A stretch of DNA of 64,000 nt from Maritalea sp049801075 (GCF_049801075.1 NZ_JBNAGG010000001.1:1488001-1552000), one strand, 5' to 3'. Shown: positions 50,059 through 58,569, numbered from the stretch's first letter. Numbers and translations: made by a program. The notes: generated from the sequence alone by a model not told the origin.

Positions 50059-50769
50059 TCAATCATTCAATTGAGCGCCGCCCAAAGTGCCGCACATCAT
50101 CTGCCGTTTGCCCGCATGACCCTTTTTGCGGATCACTTCGAAACCCGCCGCCTGCAAATTGCGGCGGACCCATCCTGCGGCCGTGTAAGTGGCAAACGTT
50201 CCATTAGGATGCGTGTGCGCTGCGAGCGCCTGCATCAACTCTTCACCCCACATGGCTGGATTTTTGGCCGGGGCGAAACCGTCCAAATACCATGCGTCTG
50301 CTGTACCCTGCCAATTGGGCAAGGTTTGAGTGACGTCACCGATTTGGAGCTGAAGCACAATGCCCGGTTCAATTTCCACCGCATGGCCAACTGCAATTTG
50401 ATCCCAATGGCTCAACATAATGTCGCGCAGATCAGCCAACATGGGCCATGGTTGGAGCGCGCGCTCAATTTGGTCTGCAGTCATGGGGTAGAGTTCAAAT
50501 GAGATGAATTGAAGTATTTGGCCCTCGCCGCGCACTTCGCGCCACTGCCGCCACGTTTCGAGAAAGTTTAGTCCCGTGCCGAAGCCAAGTTCGCCGATTG
50601 CGAATTGATCCTTCTGCGTCCAACGATCTAGAATATTATTGGATTGGATAAAAACATAATCACATTCTAACCGCCCATCGGCGTGGGAATAGAAATGATC
50701 GCCAAATTCGGGAGAAAACGGCATGTCATTTTCGTGCCATTCCAAATCTGGTGATGTTGGCTTTGCCAT
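50059..50769 (-). CDS. mnmD: tRNA 5-methylaminomethyl-2-thiouridine methyltransferase MnmD (DUF752)
   Basis: A 236-residue SAM-dependent methyltransferase corresponding to the N-terminal domain of MnmC, acting on the wobble uridine of certain tRNAs. Seen: MPFSPEFGDHFYS, FAIGELGFGTGLNFLETWRQW (SAM loop), and the diagnostic DAWYLDGFAPAKNPAMWGEEL. The FAD-dependent MnmC oxidase half is missing, so this is the stand-alone MnmD type. Its stop is about 34 nt before the riboswitch leader. The upstream terminator separates it from the TRAP operon. Confidence 0.92.
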   Translation of the reverse strand: MAKPTSPDLEWHENDMPFSPEFGDHFYSHADGRLECDYVFIQSNNILDRWTQKDQFAIGELGFGTGLNFLETWRQWREVRGEGQILQFISFELYPMTADQIERALQPWPMLADLRDIMLSHWDQIAVGHAVEIEPGIVLQLQIGDVTQTLPNWQGTADAWYLDGFAPAKNPAMWGEELMQALAAHTHPNGTFATYTAAGWVRRNLQAAGFEVIRKKGHAGKRQMMCGTLGGAQLND

Positions 50770-50781
50770 TCTTTTCTCCGC

Positions 50782-50811
50782 AAAACACCCGGCTGTAACA
50801 CCGGGTGTTTT
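50782..50811 (-). terminator. Terminator of the second TRAP operon
   Basis: Arms AAAACACCCGG and CCGGGTGTTTT are perfect 11-bp reverse complements around an 8-nt loop, ending in TTTT on either strand. It lies 27 nt beyond the dctM stop and just upstream of mnmD. Confidence 0.85.
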
Positions 50812-50838
50812 AGGATTTATCGCACGATAAGAAAAGGG

Positions 50839-52143
50839 CTAATCAAACATCGCATTGGGCAGCATTAGCGCTATTTCTGGGAAGATGACAATCAACGCCA
50901 AAGTAGCGATCATGGCGAGCCAGAAGGGCATAATGCCTGCAAAGATGGTTTCGATTTTCACATCTTGCACCACGCTTTTCACAATGAACACATTGACGCC
51001 AACTGGAGGTGAGATCAGCCCCATTTCCAAAACGATCACCATCACAACCCCGAGCCAAATGGGATCGAAACCCAGCCCGACCACCAGCGGGAACACGATG
51101 GGCAAAGTGATCACCAAGAGGGAAAGCCCTTCAATGAACATGCCCAAAATCACATAGCCCAACAGAATGAGCGCCAAGGTGCCATAGGTGCCCAATGCCA
51201 ACCCAGCCATAGCCGCCGCGATGGTGGCGGGCAGATGGGAGAGCGCGACGAACGGCGCGAACACGTTGGCGCCCACCAGAATGAAAAACGCCATGCCAGT
51301 TGTTTTAAGCGTTTCGGCGCTGACATCGTAAAGCGTGGCCCACGTACATTTGCGCCGAACGATCAACATCACCAACGCAAAGAATGCGCCGACGCCCGCC
51401 GCTTCGACCGGAGTGAACAACCCCGTGTAAATGCCGCCAATGGTGATCAACACGATGCCGCCAATGCCAGTGGCCCGAAACAAGCTTGCAAGTTTTTCTT
51501 TGGTGGTGAATTGCGGTCCGCGCGGCCCCTCTTCCGGCCAAATAAAGGTGATCACCGCAATCGCCAGCAAAAACATGGTGGTGAGCAAAATGCCGGGCAG
51601 CACGCCAGCCATAAACAGGCGGCCGATGGATTCTTCGGTCAACACCGCATAAATCACAAAGCCTGTGGACGGTGGGATCAAAATGCCCAAAGTGCCGCCT
51701 GCTGCGATGGCGCCTGTCGCTAGTTTTGGCCCGTAGTTAAACCGCCGCATTTCGGGATAGGCCACTTTGCCCATGGTGATGGCCGAAGCGATGGATGAGC
51801 CCGATAGTGCGGCAAAGCCAGCGCACCCCACAATGGTGGCTGCTGCCAACCCGCCCCGCAAACGACCAATCATCTTATGCGCTGCTTCAAACAAGTCTCG
51901 ACTTAGGCCTGCTGCCGATGCCAAATTTCCCATCAGGATAAAGAGGGGAATGATGGTCAGTTCATAAACGGTGACGGTGGCGAACACTTGCCCGCTGAGC
52001 GTGAATGCGGCTGCTTGAAAGCCAGACAAAAAGATTGTGCCGACAAAACCAACCACCAAGAGCGCGATGGCCACAGGGGCGCCCATGGCCAGAAAGACAA
52101 ACAGGGCGGCGAAGCCCAACACGCCATAAAGCTCGGGGCTCAT
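50839..52143 (-). CDS. dctM: TRAP transporter large permease subunit DctM (second system, dehalogenase-linked)
   Basis: A 434-residue polytopic membrane protein (about twelve hydrophobic segments). Seen: FVFLAMGAPVAIALLVVGF near the N terminus, TIIPLFILMGNLASAAGLSRDLF, AIAAGGTLGILIPPSTGFVIYA, and the C-terminal ISPPVGVNVFIVKSV. It is the translocating subunit of a sodium-dependent TRAP importer. Overlaps the dctQ stop by 4 nt. The operon is divergent from the marR-rdhA operon with a shared palindromic control region, so its substrate may be the compound that the dehalogenase handles. Confidence 0.93.
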   Translation of the reverse strand: MSPELYGVLGFAALFVFLAMGAPVAIALLVVGFVGTIFLSGFQAAAFTLSGQVFATVTVYELTIIPLFILMGNLASAAGLSRDLFEAAHKMIGRLRGGLAAATIVGCAGFAALSGSSIASAITMGKVAYPEMRRFNYGPKLATGAIAAGGTLGILIPPSTGFVIYAVLTEESIGRLFMAGVLPGILLTTMFLLAIAVITFIWPEEGPRGPQFTTKEKLASLFRATGIGGIVLITIGGIYTGLFTPVEAAGVGAFFALVMLIVRRKCTWATLYDVSAETLKTTGMAFFILVGANVFAPFVALSHLPATIAAAMAGLALGTYGTLALILLGYVILGMFIEGLSLLVITLPIVFPLVVGLGFDPIWLGVVMVIVLEMGLISPPVGVNVFIVKSVVQDVKIETIFAGIMPFWLAMIATLALIVIFPEIALMLPNAMFD

Positions 52144-52634
52144 CGCATAAACCTTTCCACCAGCAACAACACCGCGCTGAGGCCACTACCTGCTGCGACC
52201 GCATAATAGGATGGGCCGAACGGCAGTTGCAGCAATAGGGTGCTTTCGCCGAACATGGCGGCTTCCAGCGCGTTGGAAAAGGCGCGCCACGCCAGATAGC
52301 TCAAGATAACCACCCCCATAATGGTGACGAGCCAATCCAAGGTTTTTTGCACCCGCTCCGGCATCATATCTGTGATCGTATCAATAGCGATCAGGCGCCC
52401 CGACATGACACATAAAGGGAAGCTGATTGCGACGGCGAATGACAGCAATATCTGCGCATAATCATTTGCGCCAAAGATGGGTTTGTTGAACAGCGACCGC
52501 AACAAAGCGTCAGAAAAAGACAGGCCCATCAAGATGAAGATAAGGGTGGCGCCGCAGATCACCAGCGGCGCTTCAACCCAGCGACGCCAGGCAGTATTGT
52601 GCTGCGCTGACGCCCCCATATGTGGTTCGCTCAT
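52140..52634 (-). CDS. dctQ: TRAP transporter small permease subunit DctQ (second system)
   Basis: A 164-residue protein with four hydrophobic segments (about residues 20-40, 55-75, 95-118 and 138-160) and the DctQ-like FSDALLRSLFNKPIFGANDYAQI segment. It stabilises the DctM-DctP interaction. It starts 3 nt before the dctP stop region and overlaps dctM by 4 nt. Nothing unusual. Confidence 0.9.
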   Translation of the reverse strand: MSEPHMGASAQHNTAWRRWVEAPLVICGATLIFILMGLSFSDALLRSLFNKPIFGANDYAQILLSFAVAISFPLCVMSGRLIAIDTITDMMPERVQKTLDWLVTIMGVVILSYLAWRAFSNALEAAMFGESTLLLQLPFGPSYYAVAAGSGLSAVLLLVERFMR

Positions 52635-52637
52635 GGC

Positions 52638-53654
52638 TTAATTGCCAGCCAAAGCATCAACAAGTGCGTGTGCATCCACGCCTTTTTGTTGGCCAACTTT
52701 GTCGATGAATTCATCCAAAGTTGTCTTCATCTTTTCACGAAACTCGGCATCCGCCGCTGCATCAATTTGGATGGCTTCGACGCCGCTTTCTTGCGCCAGT
52801 TCCAAGCCTGATTGCCCCGCATCATAGAAAGCTTGCGCGCCGCGCAGGCTCAAATAACGTCCGGTCAGCTCAGTTAGCTTGGCTTTGTGTTCGTCACTCA
52901 GTTTTTCCCAGCTGGATTTGTTCATCAAAAGATAGAAACTATCCAAGGCAGATGGGATGTTGGTGGTGACATATTTAGCTGTTTCATTGAGCTTGTAAGA
53001 CCGGATGCCTGATGGCCCGATCATCACGGCGTCAATCACGCCTGTGTTCATGGCGTTGTAGGTGTCAGTTGTTGGCATGGAAACGGGAATGCCGCCCCAC
53101 GCTTTCACCAGCTCGGCCATCACCGGATTTGGGGTGCGGATTTTCATGCCCTGCATATCCGCAACAGAGCGCACAGGCTTGTCCCGCGTGAGCAAAACAG
53201 ACGGGTTGTTTGCCCACAATCCTAACAGTTTTGTTTGGGCATATTCATCTTCGATCAACTCTAGATTGTCCCAAAGCGCGTGCGTCGCGTCAGTGCCGCT
53301 CGCAAACAGGCCGGGAATATGCACCATGGCGGTTTTACTGAATTGGTTTGGCGTATATTCAGGAATGCCAAAAACAATATCGGCCACGCCGGTTACCACG
53401 CGTTTATATTGCTGCACCGGGCCTTTGCCCAACTCGCCTGACGGATAGATACGAATGGTCAGTTCGCCATCGGTCGCCGCGCTAAGTTGTTCGGCCAGTG
53501 GTGTCATCACCCCTTGGTCCATCGGGTGCATAGATGGCATAAAGTGCGCCAGCTTCAATTCCTCCGATTGAGCCGAAACCGCGCATGCCATAACGCCGAA
53601 TGTGGCAATGCCCATTGCAGCGATCTGCCTAAATTTCTTGAATTCAACTCTCAT
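52638..53654 (-). CDS. dctP: TRAP transporter substrate-binding protein DctP (second system)
   Basis: About 338 residues from ATG 53654, behind GGGGGAGAG; an upstream ATG at 53681 lies in the control region. A signal peptide ends near CAVSAQS. Seen: MQGMKIRTPNPVMAELVKAWGG with the usual substrate-carboxylate Arg, and VPVSMPTTDTYNAMNTGVIDAVM-like ISMPTTDTYNAMNTGVID. The ligand is probably an organic acid. Genetically coupled to the dehalogenase by the shared operator, so a halogenated aromatic or aliphatic acid is a plausible ligand (inference). Confidence 0.91.
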   Translation of the reverse strand: MRVEFKKFRQIAAMGIATFGVMACAVSAQSEELKLAHFMPSMHPMDQGVMTPLAEQLSAATDGELTIRIYPSGELGKGPVQQYKRVVTGVADIVFGIPEYTPNQFSKTAMVHIPGLFASGTDATHALWDNLELIEDEYAQTKLLGLWANNPSVLLTRDKPVRSVADMQGMKIRTPNPVMAELVKAWGGIPVSMPTTDTYNAMNTGVIDAVMIGPSGIRSYKLNETAKYVTTNIPSALDSFYLLMNKSSWEKLSDEHKAKLTELTGRYLSLRGAQAFYDAGQSGLELAQESGVEAIQIDAAADAEFREKMKTTLDEFIDKVGQQKGVDAHALVDALAGN

Positions 53655-53684
53655 TTCTCTCCCCCTCAATTGAATTCTCAATAG

Positions 53685-53718
53685 TACTTAACATAGGTAG
53701 TTATCCATGTTAACTACA
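53685..53718. promoter_or_regulatory. 34-bp imperfect palindrome, candidate MarR operator shared by TRAP and rdhA operons
   Basis: Outer arms GTACTTAACAT (53685-53695) and ATGTTAACTAC (53708-53718) are reverse complements except at one position. A nested perfect dyad GTAGTTA/TAACTAC (53698-53704 and 53712-53718) overlaps it. The site lies 31 nt upstream of dctP and about 52 nt upstream of the marR start, so one protein bound here would control both directions. Confidence 0.6.
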
Positions 53719-53769
53719 TAAAAGATTATGAGGTATGATGAGTCAACTGGTTTGTTTTGGAGGCAATCA

Positions 53770-54219
53770 TTGGCTGAAGAATTTACACTGCATAATCGCG
53801 TCGGGTTTAAAGTGACCCGTTTGGCGCGAATTATGGAAGCAAAGCTGGAAAAGCAGCTCTCTGAGCACGGGGTGACCCGGCTGATGTGGTGCGTGTTGCG
53901 CGGTGTTGGCATGGAGGATGTGCGCTCGCCTTCCGGCTTGGCGGAATATATTTGCATAGCGCGCCCTGCTGTTTCGCGCCTTTTGCGCGACATGGAAAAG
54001 CGCAACCTGATTGAGCGCAATGGCATTGATGATGACAAACGCTATCGCGACATTGCGCTGACGGAACTGGGCCAAGAGAAAATGAAGGCCTGCCACGTTT
54101 TGGTGCGCGAACTGAACGAGCATTTTGCAGGCAAGTTGGATGACGACACCTACACGATCGTTATGAACGCGATCGACCAGATGACCGAGGGTGAAGACGT
54201 GAAGTTGATGCGACTTTAG
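53770..54219 (+). CDS. MarR-family regulator of the reductive dehalogenase operon
   Basis: About 149 residues from TTG 53770, which has TTTTGGAGG 8 nt upstream; an ATG at 53728 without a ribosome site would add 14 residues. A winged helix at about residues 35-105 (LMWCVLRGVGMEDVRSPSGLAEY, ARPAVSRLLRDMEKRNLIERNG, then the DDDKRYRDIALTELG wing) is flanked by dimerisation helices. First gene of marR - threonine aldolase - rdhA and divergent from the TRAP operon. MarR proteins commonly control reductive dehalogenase genes in other bacteria and sense aromatic acids; the role here is inferred from that and from the adjoining palindrome. Confidence 0.88.
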   Translation: MAEEFTLHNRVGFKVTRLARIMEAKLEKQLSEHGVTRLMWCVLRGVGMEDVRSPSGLAEYICIARPAVSRLLRDMEKRNLIERNGIDDDKRYRDIALTELGQEKMKACHVLVRELNEHFAGKLDDDTYTIVMNAIDQMTEGEDVKLMRL

Positions 54220-54247
54220 CGCCATGTTTGAGGGGGGATGATCGAAC

Positions 54248-55315
54248 GTGCAGGATGACGATGCCATTATTGATTTACGCTCCGACACGGTGACCAAACC
54301 GTGTGCAGGCATGCTGGCCGCCATGGCGGATGCGCGCGTGGGCGATGATCAATATGGCGAGGACATTGCGACCAACGAGTTGCTGGACTTCGTCGCTGAT
54401 CTATTGGGCAAAGCACGCGCCCTGTGGCTGCCTTCGGGCACCATGGCCAACCAAGTTGCCCTGCGTGTCGCCACCCGGCCCGGCGACGATGTTATCGTCT
54501 CCCGCGAAGCACATTCGGTTTGGCACGAACTTGGTGGCAGCGCAGCGAATGCAGGCGTTCACATGACCGAAATTGGCTGTGATGGCCATTTCGATTTGGC
54601 GCAATTTGAGGCGGCGATCAAACCGCAGAACCATCACATCTATCCGCCAACGACGATGGTGCAAATTGAGCAAACGCACAATCGGGCCAGCGGGACTGTC
54701 TTTTCACCTGACACGGCAATGCAGATTTGCGAGATGGCGAAATCCGCCCATATATTCAGTTATATGGATGGTGCACGCTTGTGGAATGCGGCGGTGGCCA
54801 CAGGCATTGATATCAAAGAGCTTGCCGCGCCATTTGATGCGGTGATGGTGTCTTTATCCAAGGGACTCGGTGCGCCCGGCGGATCGATCCTAGCAGGTTC
54901 AGCGCGCTTCATTGACCAGGCGGTGCGGCAAAGACGTATTTTTGGTGGCGCTATGCGCCAGACCGGATATTACGCTGCCGCTGGGCAATATGCGCTCGCC
55001 CACAATCTGACGCGGTTGAGCGACGACCACACCCATTCGCGCACCCTCGCGCAAGTATTGGCCACATGTGAGCACATCGAGATCGATGTGCAAAAAGTGC
55101 AGACCAACATCATTGTGTTTAACCTCAAGTCGGGGACTATTTCTGCACCAGAGCTGGTGCGCGCGGCCAAAGAAAAAGGCGTGCTTATGAACGCTTTGGG
55201 GCCAAGGAAATTGCGCCTTGTGACCCATCTTGATGTTTCAGCCGAAGCCTGCATCAAAGCCGCCGAACTTATTGCCGACATTCTGACCCACCAGCCGCAT
55301 CCCTGCGCGGCATAA
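54248..55315 (+). CDS. ltaE: Low-specificity L-threonine aldolase family PLP enzyme
   Basis: A 355-residue fold-type I PLP enzyme starting at GTG 54248, 28 nt after the MarR stop. Seen: IIDLRSDTVTKPCAGML, VGDDQYGEDIATNELLDFVA, ALWLPSGTMANQVAL, and SLSKGLGAPGGSI with the PLP lysine at about residue 205. The family splits L-threonine or other beta-hydroxy-alpha-amino acids into glycine and an aldehyde. It lies 11 nt upstream of the dehalogenase gene, so the two are cotranscribed. Its role in dehalogenation is unknown: cleavage of a halogenated beta-hydroxy amino acid, or an unrelated passenger function. Confidence 0.9.
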   Translation: MQDDDAIIDLRSDTVTKPCAGMLAAMADARVGDDQYGEDIATNELLDFVADLLGKARALWLPSGTMANQVALRVATRPGDDVIVSREAHSVWHELGGSAANAGVHMTEIGCDGHFDLAQFEAAIKPQNHHIYPPTTMVQIEQTHNRASGTVFSPDTAMQICEMAKSAHIFSYMDGARLWNAAVATGIDIKELAAPFDAVMVSLSKGLGAPGGSILAGSARFIDQAVRQRRIFGGAMRQTGYYAAAGQYALAHNLTRLSDDHTHSRTLAQVLATCEHIEIDVQKVQTNIIVFNLKSGTISAPELVRAAKEKGVLMNALGPRKLRLVTHLDVSAEACIKAAELIADILTHQPHPCAA

Positions 55316-55326
55316 AGGAAAATTGA

Positions 55327-58300
55327 GTGAAGTATTTTTCCAGCAAAAAGCGTCCAATTCACCTCGGCTCTTATCCGCTAGAACGCCTTAAGCGTGCGGA
55401 TCGTGTGACCAATTTGGATCGCCTTCCGCGTTTTGAGCAAATGCAATTTCGGTTTGAGGCCGCGCCTGAAAACATCATCAATGCTATGGCTGAGGGTCAG
55501 GCCATGTTGGACGCAATTCGCGATGGCTTGGTCAATAAAGCGAAGGCAGAAGTGCCGAGCGATCTGGTTGAGCGACAAAACCACCTAAAGGCGTTTGGCT
55601 ATTTCTCGGATGTGGCCATGGCAGGCACCTGCGCGTTTGCGCCGGACATGATGCTTGATGCCCCCGTCCGCAATCCTGATATTGATCGACTGGCGCAAAA
55701 ATTGCGCACAGATCAGACAAAATCACTCGCTTCTGGCGTCGACATGATTATGGCGGACTTGCGCGACGCGATGAATGCGCCGCCGCGTGAAATGACCCAC
55801 CATCAACATGCATTGGTGTTTGTGGTGGAACATCCACGCAAAATCTGGCCTGACGAGCCAGGCGCGTCTTGGTTGAACGGCGCACAGGCCCACCGCTCTG
55901 CCCTGCGGGCGAATGAAGCGGCGGTTGTGCTGGCGCAATATATTCGACTGCTGGGCTATGATGCCCGCGCGCACTCACATTCAACAAGCGATGTTGATTT
56001 AAACCGTTTGGCGGTGGAAGCTGGTTTGGCGACAGCGGAAAATTGCTGCCTAACCAATCCATTCTTAGGGCCCCATTTCTCCATCGCGGCGGTGACCACG
56101 GATTTTGAATTTGCCCACGACAAACCGCTGGCCCCACTGGACGAACAACCAAAATCGCAACTTAAAGGCTGGGCGTGGAAATTGGGTTATGGCACCGGAA
56201 AAAGTGCCAAAAATGCTGATCCATATGCTGGCCGGCGATTTGTGGACGGGGCGCACCCGTTTGAAACATTGAAGCGGGTTGAGGAACCCACAACATTTAT
56301 CGATGAGGATCGCGTCCCACGTGTGCCCAAACGCACCGATTTGTTTGCGCGCTCATTGTTCGGCGATATGGGAAAACGCAATCAGGAAGCCTCGCGCGGT
56401 GGCAAATATGTGCGCAAATCAGCCCCGTCGATGGCGCAGCGGCGTGCGCTGGGGGCGTTTGTACTGTTGCAGGATGGCGAACCGGCCCCGGCACCAAGCA
56501 CCACCACGCTCAATGCGCAAAAGAATGCAGAAAACATCAAAGCCATGTCGCACTTTTTGGGGGTAGATGCAGTTGGGATTTCACGCTGCCCGGACTGGAC
56601 TTGGTATTCCCACGACGCGGTAGGCGATCCGATTGATCCGCCGCACGATCAAGCCATTTCTATGGTGATCGACCAAGGCTATGACACCATGGAAGGTGCA
56701 TCTGGGGACGATTGGATTGCGGTTTCGCAATCAATGCGTGCCTATCTCCGCTTTTCGATTTTGGGCAGCATTGTCGCCAAACAAATCCGCTCGCTCGGCT
56801 ATGGCGCGCGGGCACACACAGTGATGGATGGCGAAGTGCTGCAACCACCCCTTTTGTTGCTTTCGGGCCTTGGTGAGGTGAGCCGCATTGGTGAAGTGAT
56901 CCTCAATCCATTTTTGGGACCACGTTTAAAATCTGGTGTGGTGACCACCACCCTGCCCATGACCCACGACAAGCCCATTTCCTTCGGCCTGCAGCAATTT
57001 TGTGAAAGCTGCAACAAATGTGCGCGTGAATGCCCATCCGGCGCGATTACCGCTGGTCCGAAATTGATGTTCAACGGCTATGAAATTTGGAAATCGGATA
57101 GCCAAAAATGCACCACTTATCGCATTACCAATGAAGGTGGGGCTATGTGTGGCCGCTGCATGAAAACATGCCCGTGGAACTTGGAAGGTATTTTTGCGGA
57201 AGCGCCGTTCCGCTGGGCCGCGATGAACATTCCTAAGGCTGCGCCCGCTTTGGCCAAATTGGATGATGCGCTGGGCAATGGCGAGCGCAATTTGATCAAA
57301 AAATGGTGGTGGGACATTGAGTTGCATGAAGATGGCGGCTATCGCCCTACACCACATAAGGTGAATGAACGCGACCTGCAAAAAGATTTGGATTTGAAAT
57401 TTGAGGACCAAACCTTGGCGGTTTATCCGGCAAATTTGGCGCCGCACCCTTGGCCGTTCCCTTTCCCCATGGATCGCGAAAAAGGCATTGAAGCCTATCA
57501 AGCCATGATCACCGCAGACCAATATAAGGCGAAGCTGGCGCGGGGTGAAACGGACGGGCTGGCGCATGAATATCGCATTGAAGGCGATGCGCCCGTCATC
57601 CGCGTGCAGATCGCCAAAGCAGAACCCATGACGGACATGGTGACCAAATATGAATTTGCCAGCCTAGATGGCACGCCCCTGCCTGATTGGACGGCTGGCG
57701 CACATCTCGACATTGTGGTCGCACCAGAATTTTTGCGGCAATATTCTATGTCTGGCAATCCGGCGGACAATTCAAAATATCAAATTGGCGTGCTGCGCGA
57801 AGATGAAGGGCGCGGCGGTTCGCAATTGCTGCACCGCATCTTCACAGAAGGACGCAAGATTTTCATCTCAAAACCGATCAACCACTTCCCATTGGCGGAA
57901 GACGCCAGCAAAAGCTTTTTAATGGGCGGTGGCATCGGCGTGACGCCCATGATCGCCATGGCTCACCGCCTCCATGCATTGGGCGCCGATTTCGAACTTC
58001 ATTATTGTTGCTCTTCGCGAAAAACAGCGGGTTACCTCGATGATTTGGCGCAGTTTGAATGGGCAAACCGGGTGCATTATCACTTTAGCGATGAAGGCAC
58101 ACGCGCTGATCTCGACGAAATCTTGCGCCATTACGAACCGGGACAACATGTCTATTGTTGTGGGCCAGATCGGTTTATGGCGGGCGTGATGGAAAGCGCG
58201 GAACAGCAAGGCTTTGCTGAAGAAGAACAGCATCTGGAATATTTCAATGTGCCGGAATTACCTGAATATGAAAATCATCCGTTCACGTTGAAACTGGCCA

Positions 58301-58542
58301 AATCGGGCAAGGAATTTGCTGTGCCAGCTGACAAGTCCGCCACAGATATTTTGCAGGAAAATGGCATTCAGATCGATGTGAAATGCTCGGACGGGATTTG
58401 CGGCGTTTGCAAGTGCGGCATTGTTTCTGGCGAGGTTGAGCATCGGGATTTTGTGCTGTCGAAAAAGCAAAAGCAGGATAGCGTTATTTTGTGCCAATCG
58501 CGCGCTGCAGCGCCGAATGGGGTTTTGGAGGTTGATCTTTGA
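55327..58542 (+). CDS. rdhA: Self-sufficient cobalamin-dependent reductive dehalogenase (RdhA fused to FMN/NAD(P)H/[2Fe-2S] reductase)
   Basis: A 1071-residue fusion. Residues 1-400: N-terminal domain with a degenerate copy of the corrinoid fold (GYDARAHS at 210-217, NPFLGPH at 244-250, AHDKP). Residues about 400-555: catalytic corrinoid domain with WTWYSH (Tyr427, candidate proton donor), Lys485, GYGARAH at 491-497, NPFLGPR at 527-533 and MTHDKP. Residues 559-569: C..C..C...CP; 595-615: C-x12-C-x2-C-x3-CP, the RdhA pair of [4Fe-4S] motifs. Residues about 745-970: flavin reductase with RQYSMSG (804-810) and GGGIGVTPM (867-875). Residues 1020-1056: C-x4-C-x2-C...C [2Fe-2S]. No Tat signal and no rdhB neighbour, so it is cytosolic and catabolic like BhbA- or NpRdhA-type enzymes. 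Substrate unknown, probably a haloaromatic acid. Confidence 0.93.
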   Translation: MKYFSSKKRPIHLGSYPLERLKRADRVTNLDRLPRFEQMQFRFEAAPENIINAMAEGQAMLDAIRDGLVNKAKAEVPSDLVERQNHLKAFGYFSDVAMAGTCAFAPDMMLDAPVRNPDIDRLAQKLRTDQTKSLASGVDMIMADLRDAMNAPPREMTHHQHALVFVVEHPRKIWPDEPGASWLNGAQAHRSALRANEAAVVLAQYIRLLGYDARAHSHSTSDVDLNRLAVEAGLATAENCCLTNPFLGPHFSIAAVTTDFEFAHDKPLAPLDEQPKSQLKGWAWKLGYGTGKSAKNADPYAGRRFVDGAHPFETLKRVEEPTTFIDEDRVPRVPKRTDLFARSLFGDMGKRNQEASRGGKYVRKSAPSMAQRRALGAFVLLQDGEPAPAPSTTTLNAQKNAENIKAMSHFLGVDAVGISRCPDWTWYSHDAVGDPIDPPHDQAISMVIDQGYDTMEGASGDDWIAVSQSMRAYLRFSILGSIVAKQIRSLGYGARAHTVMDGEVLQPPLLLLSGLGEVSRIGEVILNPFLGPRLKSGVVTTTLPMTHDKPISFGLQQFCESCNKCARECPSGAITAGPKLMFNGYEIWKSDSQKCTTYRITNEGGAMCGRCMKTCPWNLEGIFAEAPFRWAAMNIPKAAPALAKLDDALGNGERNLIKKWWWDIELHEDGGYRPTPHKVNERDLQKDLDLKFEDQTLAVYPANLAPHPWPFPFPMDREKGIEAYQAMITADQYKAKLARGETDGLAHEYRIEGDAPVIRVQIAKAEPMTDMVTKYEFASLDGTPLPDWTAGAHLDIVVAPEFLRQYSMSGNPADNSKYQIGVLREDEGRGGSQLLHRIFTEGRKIFISKPINHFPLAEDASKSFLMGGGIGVTPMIAMAHRLHALGADFELHYCCSSRKTAGYLDDLAQFEWANRVHYHFSDEGTRADLDEILRHYEPGQHVYCCGPDRFMAGVMESAEQQGFAEEEQHLEYFNVPELPEYENHPFTLKLAKSGKEFAVPADKSATDILQENGIQIDVKCSDGICGVCKCGIVSGEVEHRDFVLSKKQKQDSVILCQSRAAAPNGVLEVDL

Positions 58543-58569
58543 TCATCCGTTTACAGCCCTCGCACATGG

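Noticed and set aside
55327..57300. Dehalogenase as an epoxyqueuosine reductase (QueG), another B12/[4Fe-4S] protein
   Set aside because: QueG is about 350-380 residues without a reductase fusion. This protein has the RdhA-type Fe-S spacing, a long N-terminal domain and a C-terminal flavin/ferredoxin module.
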